From contig JBKCDO010000147.1 of NCBI GenBank assembly GCA_046304755.1, positions 1-25,197 on the forward strand: a DNA stretch of 25,197 nt. Reading direction: 5' to 3'. Under the pieces are notes generated by a model. That model was not told the origin of the DNA. It made no database searches and saw nothing but the letters and a program-made list of their open reading frames with translations. The position numbers were made by a program, and so were the translations under genes. Of this stretch, positions 17,230 through 24,870 are shown piece by piece. The first letter of the stretch is position 1, and each line of letters begins with the position of its first letter. Origin of the DNA: JAIBBG01 sp046304755. Its GTDB lineage: Bacteria > Bacteroidota > Bacteroidia > Flavobacteriales_D > Sanyastnellaceae.

Positions 17230-18759
17230 ATGGGATGTTCAAGTTGCTCAACCGGAGGCGGATTGCCCGGCGGTTGTAAGAATAACGGTGCCTGTGGCAC
17301 CTACGGATGTAATAAACTGGAGGTATTCGATTGGTTGGCCGGCATGGAATTGCCACAAGGCCAAAAGCCCTTCGATATGGTGGAAGTACGTTTCAAAAAC
17401 AGCCGCAAAGGCTTTTTTAGAAATTCATCAAACCTCGAATTGTTTGCAGGCGATGTCGTTGCGGTAGATGTTTCTCCCGGCTACGATGTGGGCGTGGTAA
17501 GCCTTACCGGCGAGCTGGTGCGCGTACAACTCAAGCGCAAAGACATCAAGGACAATTACGAAATCAAAAAAATTCTGCGCAAGGCTACAGCAGAGGATAT
17601 TACCCGCTGGCAAGACGGTCGAAAGCTGGAACAAAACACGATGATGCGCGCACGCACCATCGCCCGCGACTTGCGATTGGAAATGAAACTCAGCGATGTC
17701 GAGTATCAAGGTGATAAAACAAAAGCCACCTTCTATTATACAGCTGATGATCGCGTTGACTTCCGTGAGTTGATCAAACGATATGCGGAGGAATTCCGTG
17801 TACGCATTGATATGCGCCAGATAGGCTATCGCTATGAGGCAGGTCGTTTGGGAGGAATCGGCAGTTGTGGACGTGAGCTCTGCTGTTCGAGTTGGCTCAC
17901 CGACTTCAGAGCGGTGAGCACCAGTGCTGCGCGCTACCAGCAACTTTCACTGAACCCAACGAAACTAGCAGGCCAATGTGGCAAACTTAAATGCTGCCTC
18001 AACTTCGAACTTGATCAGTATGTAGAAGCCACGCGTGATTTCCCATCGGTCAATACACGCCTGAAACTTCCCAAGGGTACTGCTTCTCATTTCAAGACCG
18101 ATATTTTCCAGCGTGTAATGTATTTCATTTACGACGGTCAGCCGGGAGAGGCGCCTTTCCCATTGGGCATCGACGCGGTGAAGGAAATTCTGGAGAAAAA
18201 CAAGAAGGGCATTCTGATCGAGGACATCGATGAATTCATGATCGAAGAAGAAGTAGAACAAGGCACTGACTTCGCAGAGGTGGTTGGTCAGGACAGCCTT
18301 ACGCGTTTTGATAAAGCCAAAGGGCGCAGTCGAGGCGGACGCAATCGCGGACGTCAGCGCAATGACGGACGACCCGGCGAACAACGTGATCGCGGTCCTC
18401 GCGAACAGCGCGGTCCCAAGCCGGCGCAGGCCAAGGAAGGTCAACCCAACACGGATCAACCCAACCGCCGCGAACAACCACCGCGTCAAAAACCACCACA
18501 AGGCGAACGTCCTCCGCAAGGCGATCGTCCACCCCGCGAAGAACGTACGCCGCGCGGACCCCGTCCTCCGCGTGAAGAACGTCCACCACGTGAGCCAAGA
18601 CCGGCAGGAGAAAATCCGGCACAAGGAGGCAATCAACCGCGCAATCCGGAACAGAAGGAGCGTCGCGGCAATGATCGCGGCAGAGGACGAGGACCGCGTG
18701 ATAACCGTAATCGCCCACCACGCGAAAACAACCAAAATCCACCGCCGCCTCAACCATGA
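17230..18759 (+). CDS. ricT: PSP1 / RicT-like regulatory iron-sulfur protein with disordered tail
   Basis: A 509-residue PSP1-domain protein. RicT (YaaT) in Bacillus works with RicA and RicF, carries iron-sulfur clusters and affects mRNA processing; the role in Bacteroidota is not settled. I chose ATG 17230 because MGCSSCSTGGG begins a cysteine-rich N-terminus (C3, C6, C16, C22, C27) seen in Bacteroidota relatives. The PSP1 core holds the conserved blocks CGRELCC (about residue 214) and CGKLKCC (about 250). From about residue 366 to the end the protein is a low-complexity tail rich in Arg, Pro and Gly (RPP, REER and RGRG units), probably disordered and possibly RNA-binding. Its stop overlaps the gldH start (ATGA), which implies translational coupling. 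Confidence 0.85.
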   Translation: MGCSSCSTGGGLPGGCKNNGACGTYGCNKLEVFDWLAGMELPQGQKPFDMVEVRFKNSRKGFFRNSSNLELFAGDVVAVDVSPGYDVGVVSLTGELVRVQLKRKDIKDNYEIKKILRKATAEDITRWQDGRKLEQNTMMRARTIARDLRLEMKLSDVEYQGDKTKATFYYTADDRVDFRELIKRYAEEFRVRIDMRQIGYRYEAGRLGGIGSCGRELCCSSWLTDFRAVSTSAARYQQLSLNPTKLAGQCGKLKCCLNFELDQYVEATRDFPSVNTRLKLPKGTASHFKTDIFQRVMYFIYDGQPGEAPFPLGIDAVKEILEKNKKGILIEDIDEFMIEEEVEQGTDFAEVVGQDSLTRFDKAKGRSRGGRNRGRQRNDGRPGEQRDRGPREQRGPKPAQAKEGQPNTDQPNRREQPPRQKPPQGERPPQGDRPPREERTPRGPRPPREERPPREPRPAGENPAQGGNQPRNPEQKERRGNDRGRGRGPRDNRNRPPRENNQNPPPPQP

Positions 18760-19226
18760 CGCTGTTGAATCGCATCTTCGTTTTCGGGCTCATTCTGCTG
18801 CTGTGCAGTTGTGAATCCGATGTGCTTTATGAAGCCAATAAACGCATCGATGACGGTGTTTGGAAAGTTAACGACGTGGCGCATTTCGAGTTTGAAACCG
18901 CAGATACCAGTAAACTGCACAACTTCTACATCAGCCTGCGCAACCGCGAAGACTATCCCTTCAGCAATATTTACTTCTTTGTAGAAATGGAATTTCCCAA
19001 CGGTAAGAAATCTATTGATACTGTTGAATGTCAACTCGCTGATGAGCAAGGAAAATGGCTCGGTAACTCCACCGCAAACCTATACGACAACCGGTTTCTC
19101 TATCAGCAGGGCAAACAATTCCCGCTTGCCGGTCGCTATAAAATCGATATCCGTCATGGCATGCGCACACCTGAGTTGCAGGGCGTGACCGACGTCGGTT
19201 TCAGACTGAGTTACACTCGTCCTTAA
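18756..19226 (+). CDS. gldH: Gliding motility lipoprotein GldH
   Basis: A 156-residue lipoprotein. The N-terminus has a basic start, a hydrophobic stretch and a lipobox ending at the cysteine in LLLCSCES, so it is lipidated after secretion. The mature part matches the GldH lipoprotein family: an FEFETADTS strand, YISLRNREDYPFSNIYFF, and a C-terminal YKIDIRHGMRTPELQGVTDVG block. GldH is required for gliding in Flavobacterium and is linked to T9SS function, though its exact biochemical role is not settled. The start ATG overlaps the ricT stop by 4 bases, an arrangement I recall from other Bacteroidota. No convincing terminator follows; a weak A/T hairpin lies near 19243-19264. Confidence 0.92.
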   Translation: MTLLNRIFVFGLILLLCSCESDVLYEANKRIDDGVWKVNDVAHFEFETADTSKLHNFYISLRNREDYPFSNIYFFVEMEFPNGKKSIDTVECQLADEQGKWLGNSTANLYDNRFLYQQGKQFPLAGRYKIDIRHGMRTPELQGVTDVGFRLSYTRP

Positions 19227-19289
19227 TTCAACTTTCCTCAACGGTTTTTTCCCTGAAAAAAAACGCCTTGTTTAGGCTGTTTATAGGCC

Positions 19290-19313
19290 TTGGCCGCATA
19301 ATTTTACGGCCAA
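19290..19313. promoter_or_regulatory. Inverted repeat upstream of nuoA, possible operator
   Basis: Perfect 7-bp arms TTGGCCG (19290-19296) and CGGCCAA (19307-19313) flank a 10-base AT-rich core. The core contains TAATTTTA (19299-19306), one base away from a Bacteroidota -7 box. It lies 24 bases before the nuoA ATG. The arrangement suits a dimeric regulator covering the promoter, but a leader hairpin is equally possible. Confidence 0.45.
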
Positions 19314-19337
19314 TTCAAAAAACCGCACACGGACTTT

Positions 19338-19712
19338 ATGGAATCAACAATTTCCCTTACCGAGCAGTACTTGCCCATTATTGCTATGGCCATCATCGCG
19401 CTCGGATTTGTGGTCACCACTATGCTTGCCACGCACCTTCTTGGTCCAAAGCGCAAGACACAAGTCAAAAGCGATCCGTTTGAGTGCGGCGTTGAAGTGC
19501 AAGGGAATGCACGCTCTCCTTTTTCCATCAAGTATTTCCTGGTCGCCATCCTCTTCGTTCTGTTCGATGTTGAGGTTATCTTCATGTATCCATGGGCAGT
19601 GAACTTCAAAGAGCTCGGCCTGTTTGGACTCGTTGAAATGTTTTCCTTCATGGCCCTGATGATTGTAGGCTTGGTTTACATCATCCGCCGCGGCGCCCTG
19701 AAGTGGGAATAA
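19338..19712 (+). CDS. nuoA: NADH-quinone oxidoreductase subunit A
   Basis: NuoA is a small membrane subunit of complex I at the junction between the membrane and peripheral arms. The 124-residue length is normal. Three transmembrane helices are visible (about residues 12-34, 66-86 and 95-116). The hallmark loop after the first helix carries SDPFECGVE, with the conserved cysteine, and the second helix carries FLVAILFVLFDVEVIFMYPW with its conserved acidic residues. It opens the nuo operon, with nuoB starting 36 bases after its stop. An inverted repeat lies just upstream. Confidence 0.96.
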   Translation: MESTISLTEQYLPIIAMAIIALGFVVTTMLATHLLGPKRKTQVKSDPFECGVEVQGNARSPFSIKYFLVAILFVLFDVEVIFMYPWAVNFKELGLFGLVEMFSFMALMIVGLVYIIRRGALKWE

Positions 19713-19748
19713 TACAGGCGACACCCTCATCCTTAAGCAATTTTCATC

Positions 19749-20300
19749 ATGACAACCAACGTTGATATTAAAAGCGAATACCAGCCTGAAGGCCTCGAAG
19801 GTCAAGGGTTTTTCGCAACCACGCTCGACAAAGCCGTGGGTCTGGCGCGAGCCAATTCTCTGTGGCCACTGCCATTCGCTACTTCTTGCTGTGGTATCGA
19901 ATTCATGGCCACCATGGCGTCGCACTACGACCTTTCGCGTTTCGGCATGGAGCGCTTGAGCTTCTCGCCTCGTCAGGCCGACCTCTTGATGGTGATGGGA
20001 ACAATCTCGAAGAAAATGGCTCCCATTCTGCGCCAAGTGTACGAGCAGATGGCCGAACCGAAATGGGTTCTCAGCAGGGGCGCAGGCGCCAGCAGCGGCG
20101 GTATCTTCGATACGTACTCTGTGCTGCAAGGCATCGATCGCATCATCCCTGTCGATGTGTACATCCCCGGTTGTCCGCCACGCCCCGAGCAAGTGCTCGA
20201 CGGTATCCTGAAAATCCAGGAGCTCGCGAAAAATGAAGGTCGCGCGCGTCGCACTTCTCCCGAATACAAAGCCATGCTCGCCAAATACGGTCTCGAATAA
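19749..20300 (+). CDS. nuoB: NADH-quinone oxidoreductase subunit B, N2-ligand Cys replaced by Gly
   Basis: NuoB normally holds cluster N2, the last [4Fe-4S] centre before quinone, through four cysteines with spacing 0, +1, +66 and +95. Here C47, C48 (ATSCCGIE) and C142 (PGCPPRPE) are in place, but position 113 (+66) is Gly: the usual GAC-SSGG motif reads GAGASSGG. Residue 110, usually Met or another hydrophobic residue, is Arg. Codon 113 is GGC (TGC expected) and codon 110 is AGG (ATG plausible), so both differ by one T-to-G change. The rest of the 183-residue protein is intact and well matched to the family. It overlaps nuoC by one base (TAATG). If the change is real, N2 should be lost or altered; sequencing error is a strong alternative. 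Confidence 0.95.
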   Translation: MTTNVDIKSEYQPEGLEGQGFFATTLDKAVGLARANSLWPLPFATSCCGIEFMATMASHYDLSRFGMERLSFSPRQADLLMVMGTISKKMAPILRQVYEQMAEPKWVLSRGAGASSGGIFDTYSVLQGIDRIIPVDVYIPGCPPRPEQVLDGILKIQELAKNEGRARRTSPEYKAMLAKYGLE

Positions 20301-20839
20301 TGCACCACGAAATTCATCCCTCCGCGTCACCTGCTGCCATTGAGCTGCACAACCACGTGAAAGATGCCTTGCTGAATGCGTTCAGCAATGATGTAACAGG
20401 ATCCCAAATCGATTACGACTTCCCTGTTTTTACCATCGAAAAAAATCGCATCCATGATGTGCTGGCGTTTTTGAAAACCCACAACGACCTGGGTTTTACG
20501 TTTCTGACCACCATGTGCGGCGTGCATTATCCCGACAACAAAGGACAAGAGTTTGCGCTGGTCTATCAGCTCCACAACATGGAGAAAAACTGGCGTGTGA
20601 GAATCAAGACTTTCATGGCGGATAAAGACGTGACGGTTCCAACGGCAACCGATCTGTGGCCGGCAGCCAACTGGATGGAACGTGAGGCATTCGACTTCTA
20701 TGGTTTTCGCTTTACAGGTCACCCGGATTTGCGCCGCATCCTCAACATGGATGAAATGAACTACCACCCTCTGCGCAAAGAATACGCGCTGGAAGATGCC
20801 GGTCGCGACGACAAACAAGACAAATATTTCGGACGATAA
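20300..20839 (+). CDS. nuoC: NADH-quinone oxidoreductase subunit C
   Basis: NuoC (30-kDa-subunit family) is a peripheral-arm subunit without cofactors that packs against NuoD. The 179-residue length fits a separate NuoC rather than the NuoCD fusion of enterobacteria. The signature lies in the last third: MEREAFDFYGFRFTGHPDLR, followed by RIL and HPLRKEY. The N-terminal extension of about 25 residues is poorly conserved. Its ATG shares one base with the nuoB stop, and nuoD starts 4 bases after its own stop. Confidence 0.96.
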   Translation: MHHEIHPSASPAAIELHNHVKDALLNAFSNDVTGSQIDYDFPVFTIEKNRIHDVLAFLKTHNDLGFTFLTTMCGVHYPDNKGQEFALVYQLHNMEKNWRVRIKTFMADKDVTVPTATDLWPAANWMEREAFDFYGFRFTGHPDLRRILNMDEMNYHPLRKEYALEDAGRDDKQDKYFGR

Positions 20840-20843
20840 GATC

Positions 20844-22070
20844 ATGAAAGGAACTTCAGGAAACATCGGACAAACCTTCGCGACAGCTTCGCAGGTTTCA
20901 GAGCAGAAGGATTATTCCATTCTCAATCTTGGTCCAACACACCCTGCGACACACGGAATCTTTCAGAACATCCTCACTATGGATGGTGAGATTATCGTGA
21001 AAGCAGAACCAACCATCGGCTATATCCACCGCGCTTTTGAAAAGCTCGCTGAACGCCGTCCATACAATCAAATTACGCCCATCACCGATCGCCTCAACTA
21101 TTGCTCCTCTCCCATCAACAACATGGGCTGGCACATGACTGTTGAGAAGCTCATCGGCTGTGAAGTTCCCAAGCGCGCGCAATACTTGCGTGTGATTATC
21201 ATGGAGCTTTCGCGCATCGCCGACCACATTGTGTGTGATACGGTAATCGCTGTGGATACAGGAGCCATGACCGGCTTCTTGTACCTGTTCCAATGGCGTG
21301 AAAAAATCTACGAAATTTTTGAAGAAATCTGCGGCGCACGCCTTACGACCAACATCGGTCGTATCGGAGGCATGGAACGCGAATTCAACGAAAAAGCATG
21401 GGCTCGTATTCATGCTTTCATGAAAGAGTTTCCGAAAGCACTTTCTGAATTCGACAAACTCGTTACCCGCAACCGCATCTTCATGGATCGCACCATCAAT
21501 TGCGGAGCCATCAGTGCGGAAAATGCTTTGGCGTATAGCTTCACAGGACCAAACCTGCGTGCCGCCGGCGTTGATTACGACGTGCGCGTGATGACACCGT
21601 ATTCATCTTACGAGGAATTTGATTTCACCATTCCCGTTGGAACTAATGGCGACACTTACGACCGCTACATGGTGCGTATGGAAGAAATGTGGCAGAGTAT
21701 GCGCATCATCGAACAAGCGATTAAAAACATGCCTGATGGTGCATACCACGCCGAAGTTCCTGAATTCTACCTGCCTCCCAAAGAGGATGTTTACAGCAAG
21801 ATGGAAGCACTCATCTATCAGTTCAAAATCGTGATGGGTGAAACAGATGTTCCCAAAGGCGAAGTATATCACGCGGTTGAAGGCGGTAACGGCGAACTCG
21901 GATTCTACCTGATCAGCGATGGTGGTCGCACACCGTATCGTCTGCACATGCGTCGTCCGTGCTTCATCTACTATCAGGCCTACCCTTCCATGATTGAAGG
22001 TGGCATGCTCAGCGATGCGATTCTCACGATGAGTAGCATGAACGTAATCGCCGGAGAACTCGACGCATAA
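20844..22070 (+). CDS. nuoD: NADH-quinone oxidoreductase subunit D
   Basis: NuoD (49-kDa-subunit family) forms the quinone-binding pocket together with NuoB. I chose ATG 20844 (408 residues); the frame extends to 20796 but that part overlaps nuoC. The N-terminal LNLGPTHPATHG motif, GYIHRAFEKLAE, and the TDRLNYCSSPINNMGW segment with the pocket tyrosine are intact, as are GRIGGME and the late KGEVYHAVEGGNGELGFYL block. Unlike NuoB, nothing here suggests decay, so the quinone-pocket half contributed by NuoD appears functional. nuoE begins 30 bases downstream. Confidence 0.97.
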   Translation: MKGTSGNIGQTFATASQVSEQKDYSILNLGPTHPATHGIFQNILTMDGEIIVKAEPTIGYIHRAFEKLAERRPYNQITPITDRLNYCSSPINNMGWHMTVEKLIGCEVPKRAQYLRVIIMELSRIADHIVCDTVIAVDTGAMTGFLYLFQWREKIYEIFEEICGARLTTNIGRIGGMEREFNEKAWARIHAFMKEFPKALSEFDKLVTRNRIFMDRTINCGAISAENALAYSFTGPNLRAAGVDYDVRVMTPYSSYEEFDFTIPVGTNGDTYDRYMVRMEEMWQSMRIIEQAIKNMPDGAYHAEVPEFYLPPKEDVYSKMEALIYQFKIVMGETDVPKGEVYHAVEGGNGELGFYLISDGGRTPYRLHMRRPCFIYYQAYPSMIEGGMLSDAILTMSSMNVIAGELDA

Positions 22071-22100
22071 AACAACAACATTCAAGACACACACAGCAAC

Positions 22101-22643
22101 ATGTCTGACAACAAGGAATATAAATTTTCGGATGAAACACTCGCCACTGCGCAGCGCATCATCCGGAGATATCCGGAAGGAAAAGAAAAAAGCGCACTCA
22201 TTCCCCTCTTGCATTTGGCGCAAGCTGAATTCGATGGCTGGTTGAGTCCCGGCGCGATGGACTGCGTTTCGGCTCTTTTGAAAATTCAGCCGATTGAAGC
22301 CTATGAAGTGGCTTCTTTCTATTCAATGTTCAACTTGAAACCGGTAGGTAAATGTGTCATCGAAGTATGCCGCACTTCTTCTTGCTGGCTGCTCGGTGCG
22401 GAAGACATTGTTCGTCACATCGAAAAGAAACTGAATATTCATGTGGGCGAAACCACCAAGGATGGCATATTCACCTTGAAGACGGTGGAATGCCTGGGCT
22501 CTTGCGGAACCGCACCGATGCTGCAGTGCGGCGGAGATTATTACGAGAATCTCACCTTCGACAAGGTCGACAACCTGCTTGAAAAAATGAAATCGGAAGG
22601 CAAGCGCCGAGTGTACACTAAAGACGATATGATCAACATCTGA
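22101..22643 (+). CDS. nuoE: NADH-quinone oxidoreductase subunit E
   Basis: NuoE carries the off-path [2Fe-2S] cluster N1a in the NADH dehydrogenase module. The 180-residue protein has the thioredoxin-like ferredoxin fold, with all four ligands visible: C90 and C95 (VCRTSSCW), then C131 and C135 (ECLGSCGTAPM). The N-terminal helical bundle includes LIPLLHLAQAEFDGWL. Its TGA shares its final A with the ATG of nuoF (TGATG), consistent with coupled translation of the NuoE-NuoF pair. Confidence 0.96.
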   Translation: MSDNKEYKFSDETLATAQRIIRRYPEGKEKSALIPLLHLAQAEFDGWLSPGAMDCVSALLKIQPIEAYEVASFYSMFNLKPVGKCVIEVCRTSSCWLLGAEDIVRHIEKKLNIHVGETTKDGIFTLKTVECLGSCGTAPMLQCGGDYYENLTFDKVDNLLEKMKSEGKRRVYTKDDMINI

Positions 22644-23986
22644 TGGGACGCAAACTATTACTCGCCAACGACCATGTTGAAGGCATCCGCAAACTGGATG
22701 TGTATCGCAAGCATGGCGGTTATTCATCGCTCGAAAAAGCGCTGAAGACCATGACACCGGATCAAGTAGTGGAAGAAGTGAAAGCCAGCGGCCTGCGCGG
22801 TCGTGGTGGAGCGGGTTTTCCAACCGGAATGAAATGGGGCTTCATCGCCAAGCCTGCCGGTGTTCCGCGCTATGTCGTGTGCAATGCCGACGAAAGTGAG
22901 CCCGGCACGTTTAAGGATCGCTACCTCATGGAGCGCATTCCTCACCTGCTCATCGAAGGGATGATTGCATCGAGCTTTGCTCTTGGTGCGCGCACCTCGT
23001 ACATCTACATCCGCGGTGAGTATTTTTATGTAGCACGTATTCTTGAACAAGCCATTGCAGAAGCTTATGAAGCGGGCTTGCTCGGAAAGAATATTATGAA
23101 CTCCGGTTTCGACCACGACTGTTATGTGCAGGTTGGTGCAGGAGCTTACATCTGTGGTGAGGAAACAGCCCTCATTGAATCACTCGAAGGCAAGCGCGGT
23201 AATCCGCGTATCAAGCCGCCATTCCCCGCTGTAGCAGGATTGTATGGCTGCCCGACGGTTGTCAATAATGTGGAAACTATCGCGGCCGTTGTTCCAATTA
23301 TTAAAGATGGCGGAGCGGCCTATGCAGCCATTGGTGTTGGAAAAAGCACAGGTACCAAACTGATTTCTGCTTCCGGACATATCAATAAGCCGGGCGTTTA
23401 TGAAATCGAACTTGGTGTTCCGGTTGAAGAATTTATCTATTCGGATGAATACTGCGGCGGAATTCGCAATGGTAAAAAACTGAAGGCCGTTGTTGCAGGT
23501 GGTTCATCTGTTCCGATTCTACCCGCTGATTTGATTTTGAAAACAGCCAACGGCGAATCGCGCCTCATGACTTACGAAAGTCTTGCTGATGGCGGATTTG
23601 CGAGCGGCACCATGCTTGGCTCCGGCGGATTCATCGTGATGGATGAAGACACGAGTGTGGTGAAGAACCTTTGGAACTTCACCCGTTTCTACCATCACGA
23701 AAGTTGCGGTCAGTGCTCACCTTGCCGCGAAGGAACCGGATGGATGGAGAAAATCTTACACAAAATTCTCGATGGTAATGGCACTCTCGCCGACGTCGAC
23801 TTGCTGTGGGATATTCAAAGTAAGATTGAAGGCAAAACCATTTGCCCACTCGGCGATGCTGCGTCTTGGCCTGTTGCTAGCGCGATACGCCACTTCCGCA
23901 GCGAGTTCGAAGACTACGTTCGCAACGGTAAGAGCATCAAAGACGTGAAACATTATTTCCGCCTAAACCAGACTGCAGAAGCGTAA
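22643..23986 (+). CDS. nuoF: NADH-quinone oxidoreductase subunit F (NADH-binding)
   Basis: NuoF binds NADH and FMN and holds cluster N3, accepting the hydride from NADH. The 447-residue protein has the glycine-rich RGRGGAGFPTGMKW loop, the flavin-site CNADESEPGTFKDR, GEETALIESLEGKRGNPR, and the N3 ligands C355, C358 and C361 (SCGQCSPCREG) plus C401 (TICPLGD). All key residues are present. It overlaps nuoE by one base. Instead of nuoG, the next gene after 3 bases is an outer-membrane-type protein. Confidence 0.97.
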   Translation: MGRKLLLANDHVEGIRKLDVYRKHGGYSSLEKALKTMTPDQVVEEVKASGLRGRGGAGFPTGMKWGFIAKPAGVPRYVVCNADESEPGTFKDRYLMERIPHLLIEGMIASSFALGARTSYIYIRGEYFYVARILEQAIAEAYEAGLLGKNIMNSGFDHDCYVQVGAGAYICGEETALIESLEGKRGNPRIKPPFPAVAGLYGCPTVVNNVETIAAVVPIIKDGGAAYAAIGVGKSTGTKLISASGHINKPGVYEIELGVPVEEFIYSDEYCGGIRNGKKLKAVVAGGSSVPILPADLILKTANGESRLMTYESLADGGFASGTMLGSGGFIVMDEDTSVVKNLWNFTRFYHHESCGQCSPCREGTGWMEKILHKILDGNGTLADVDLLWDIQSKIEGKTICPLGDAASWPVASAIRHFRSEFEDYVRNGKSIKDVKHYFRLNQTAEA

Positions 23987-23989
23987 TTG

Positions 23990-24850
23990 ATGCATCAACT
24001 CCGACTACATAGTGTTTTGATCTTCTTGATTGCGTCAACCGTTTCTCATGCGCAATGGTTTCCGGAATTGCAGCGTAAAGGCAATGTGTTTGGAGGCTGG
24101 GGATGGAATCGCGCACGCTACACCAACAGCGATATTCATTTCAAAGGTGACGACTACGACTTCACCTTATTCAATGTTCAGGCGAAGGATCGTCAAACGC
24201 AATTCGAAGCGAAAACGTATTTCGGTTTGAAGACGCTGACGATTCCACAAACCAACATCAAATTGGGTTATTTCATCAATGATCACATCGCCATAACACT
24301 GGGTGTTGATCACATGAAGTACGTCATGGTGCAAAATCAGAACGTTGCTTTTGAAGGAAATATTGATGACGCAACCTACATGGACATGGTGGAAAACAAC
24401 GCGGTGAAATTGACACCACAATTCCTCACCTACGAACACACTGACGGCTTGAATTATCTGCTCACCGAAATCGAGTTTTACCAAGGCATTTTCGGAGGAA
24501 ATTTCATCGACATTAACGCCTATGGCGCGTTCGGTGTGGGAGCACTCATGCCTAAGAGCAATGTCAAACTGATGGGCTATCCGCGCAATGATCAATTCCA
24601 CTTGGCAGGCTTTGGCACCAACTTGAAATGCGGCATGGAAGTATTACTAGGCCATCATTTCTATGTGCGCGGAGAGGCCAAGTGCGGCTACATCAATATG
24701 CCCGACATCGTTACACGCGCTGCCAGCATTAGCGACCGCGCTTCCCAACAATTTGGATTTGCAGCCATCGATTTTATGATTGGCTTCAACATAACCGCTC
24801 GCAAGAGCACCATACAAAAACAAGAAAACAGTTCACCAACTGCCGGTTGA
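23990..24850 (+). CDS. Predicted outer-membrane beta-barrel protein inside the nuo operon
   Basis: A 286-residue protein I cannot assign to a named family. It starts with a signal peptide (MHQLRLHSVLIFLIASTVSHA, cleavage before QWFPE). The body is rich in alternating hydrophobic and aromatic residues suggestive of transmembrane beta strands, with turns such as KRGN-like GNVFGGWGWNRARY, IKLGYFINDHIAITLGVDH, GAFGVGALMPKSNV and a late strand FAAIDFMIGFNITAR before a short polar tail. I chose ATG 23990; a TTG at 23987 precedes it directly. It starts 3 bases after nuoF and ends 20 bases before nuoG on the same strand, so it is very likely co-transcribed with complex I genes. No link to respiration can be read from the sequence. 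Confidence 0.75.
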   Translation: MHQLRLHSVLIFLIASTVSHAQWFPELQRKGNVFGGWGWNRARYTNSDIHFKGDDYDFTLFNVQAKDRQTQFEAKTYFGLKTLTIPQTNIKLGYFINDHIAITLGVDHMKYVMVQNQNVAFEGNIDDATYMDMVENNAVKLTPQFLTYEHTDGLNYLLTEIEFYQGIFGGNFIDINAYGAFGVGALMPKSNVKLMGYPRNDQFHLAGFGTNLKCGMEVLLGHHFYVRGEAKCGYINMPDIVTRAASISDRASQQFGFAAIDFMIGFNITARKSTIQKQENSSPTAG

Positions 24851-24870
24851 GTGAATGCAACACGATAGCA

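Noticed and set aside
17087..17467. Plus-strand frame of 126 codons starting with a signal-like hydrophobic stretch.
   Set aside because: Most of it lies in another frame over the start of ricT; after the first 25 residues it has no coding character.
17965..18753. Minus-strand open frame of 262 codons opposite the ricT tail.
   Set aside because: It is opposite the low-complexity Arg/Pro/Gly-coding tail, whose composition keeps the other frames open. The product is Trp/Arg/Leu-rich and matches nothing.
19243..19264. A/T hairpin after gldH as a terminator.
   Set aside because: The arms are only T-rich against A-rich, with no GC stem, so it is unlikely to terminate transcription.
19344..20330. 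Minus-strand open frame of 328 codons.
   Set aside because: It runs antisense across nuoA, the gap and nuoB, which are certain genes; the product is His-rich and has no family character.
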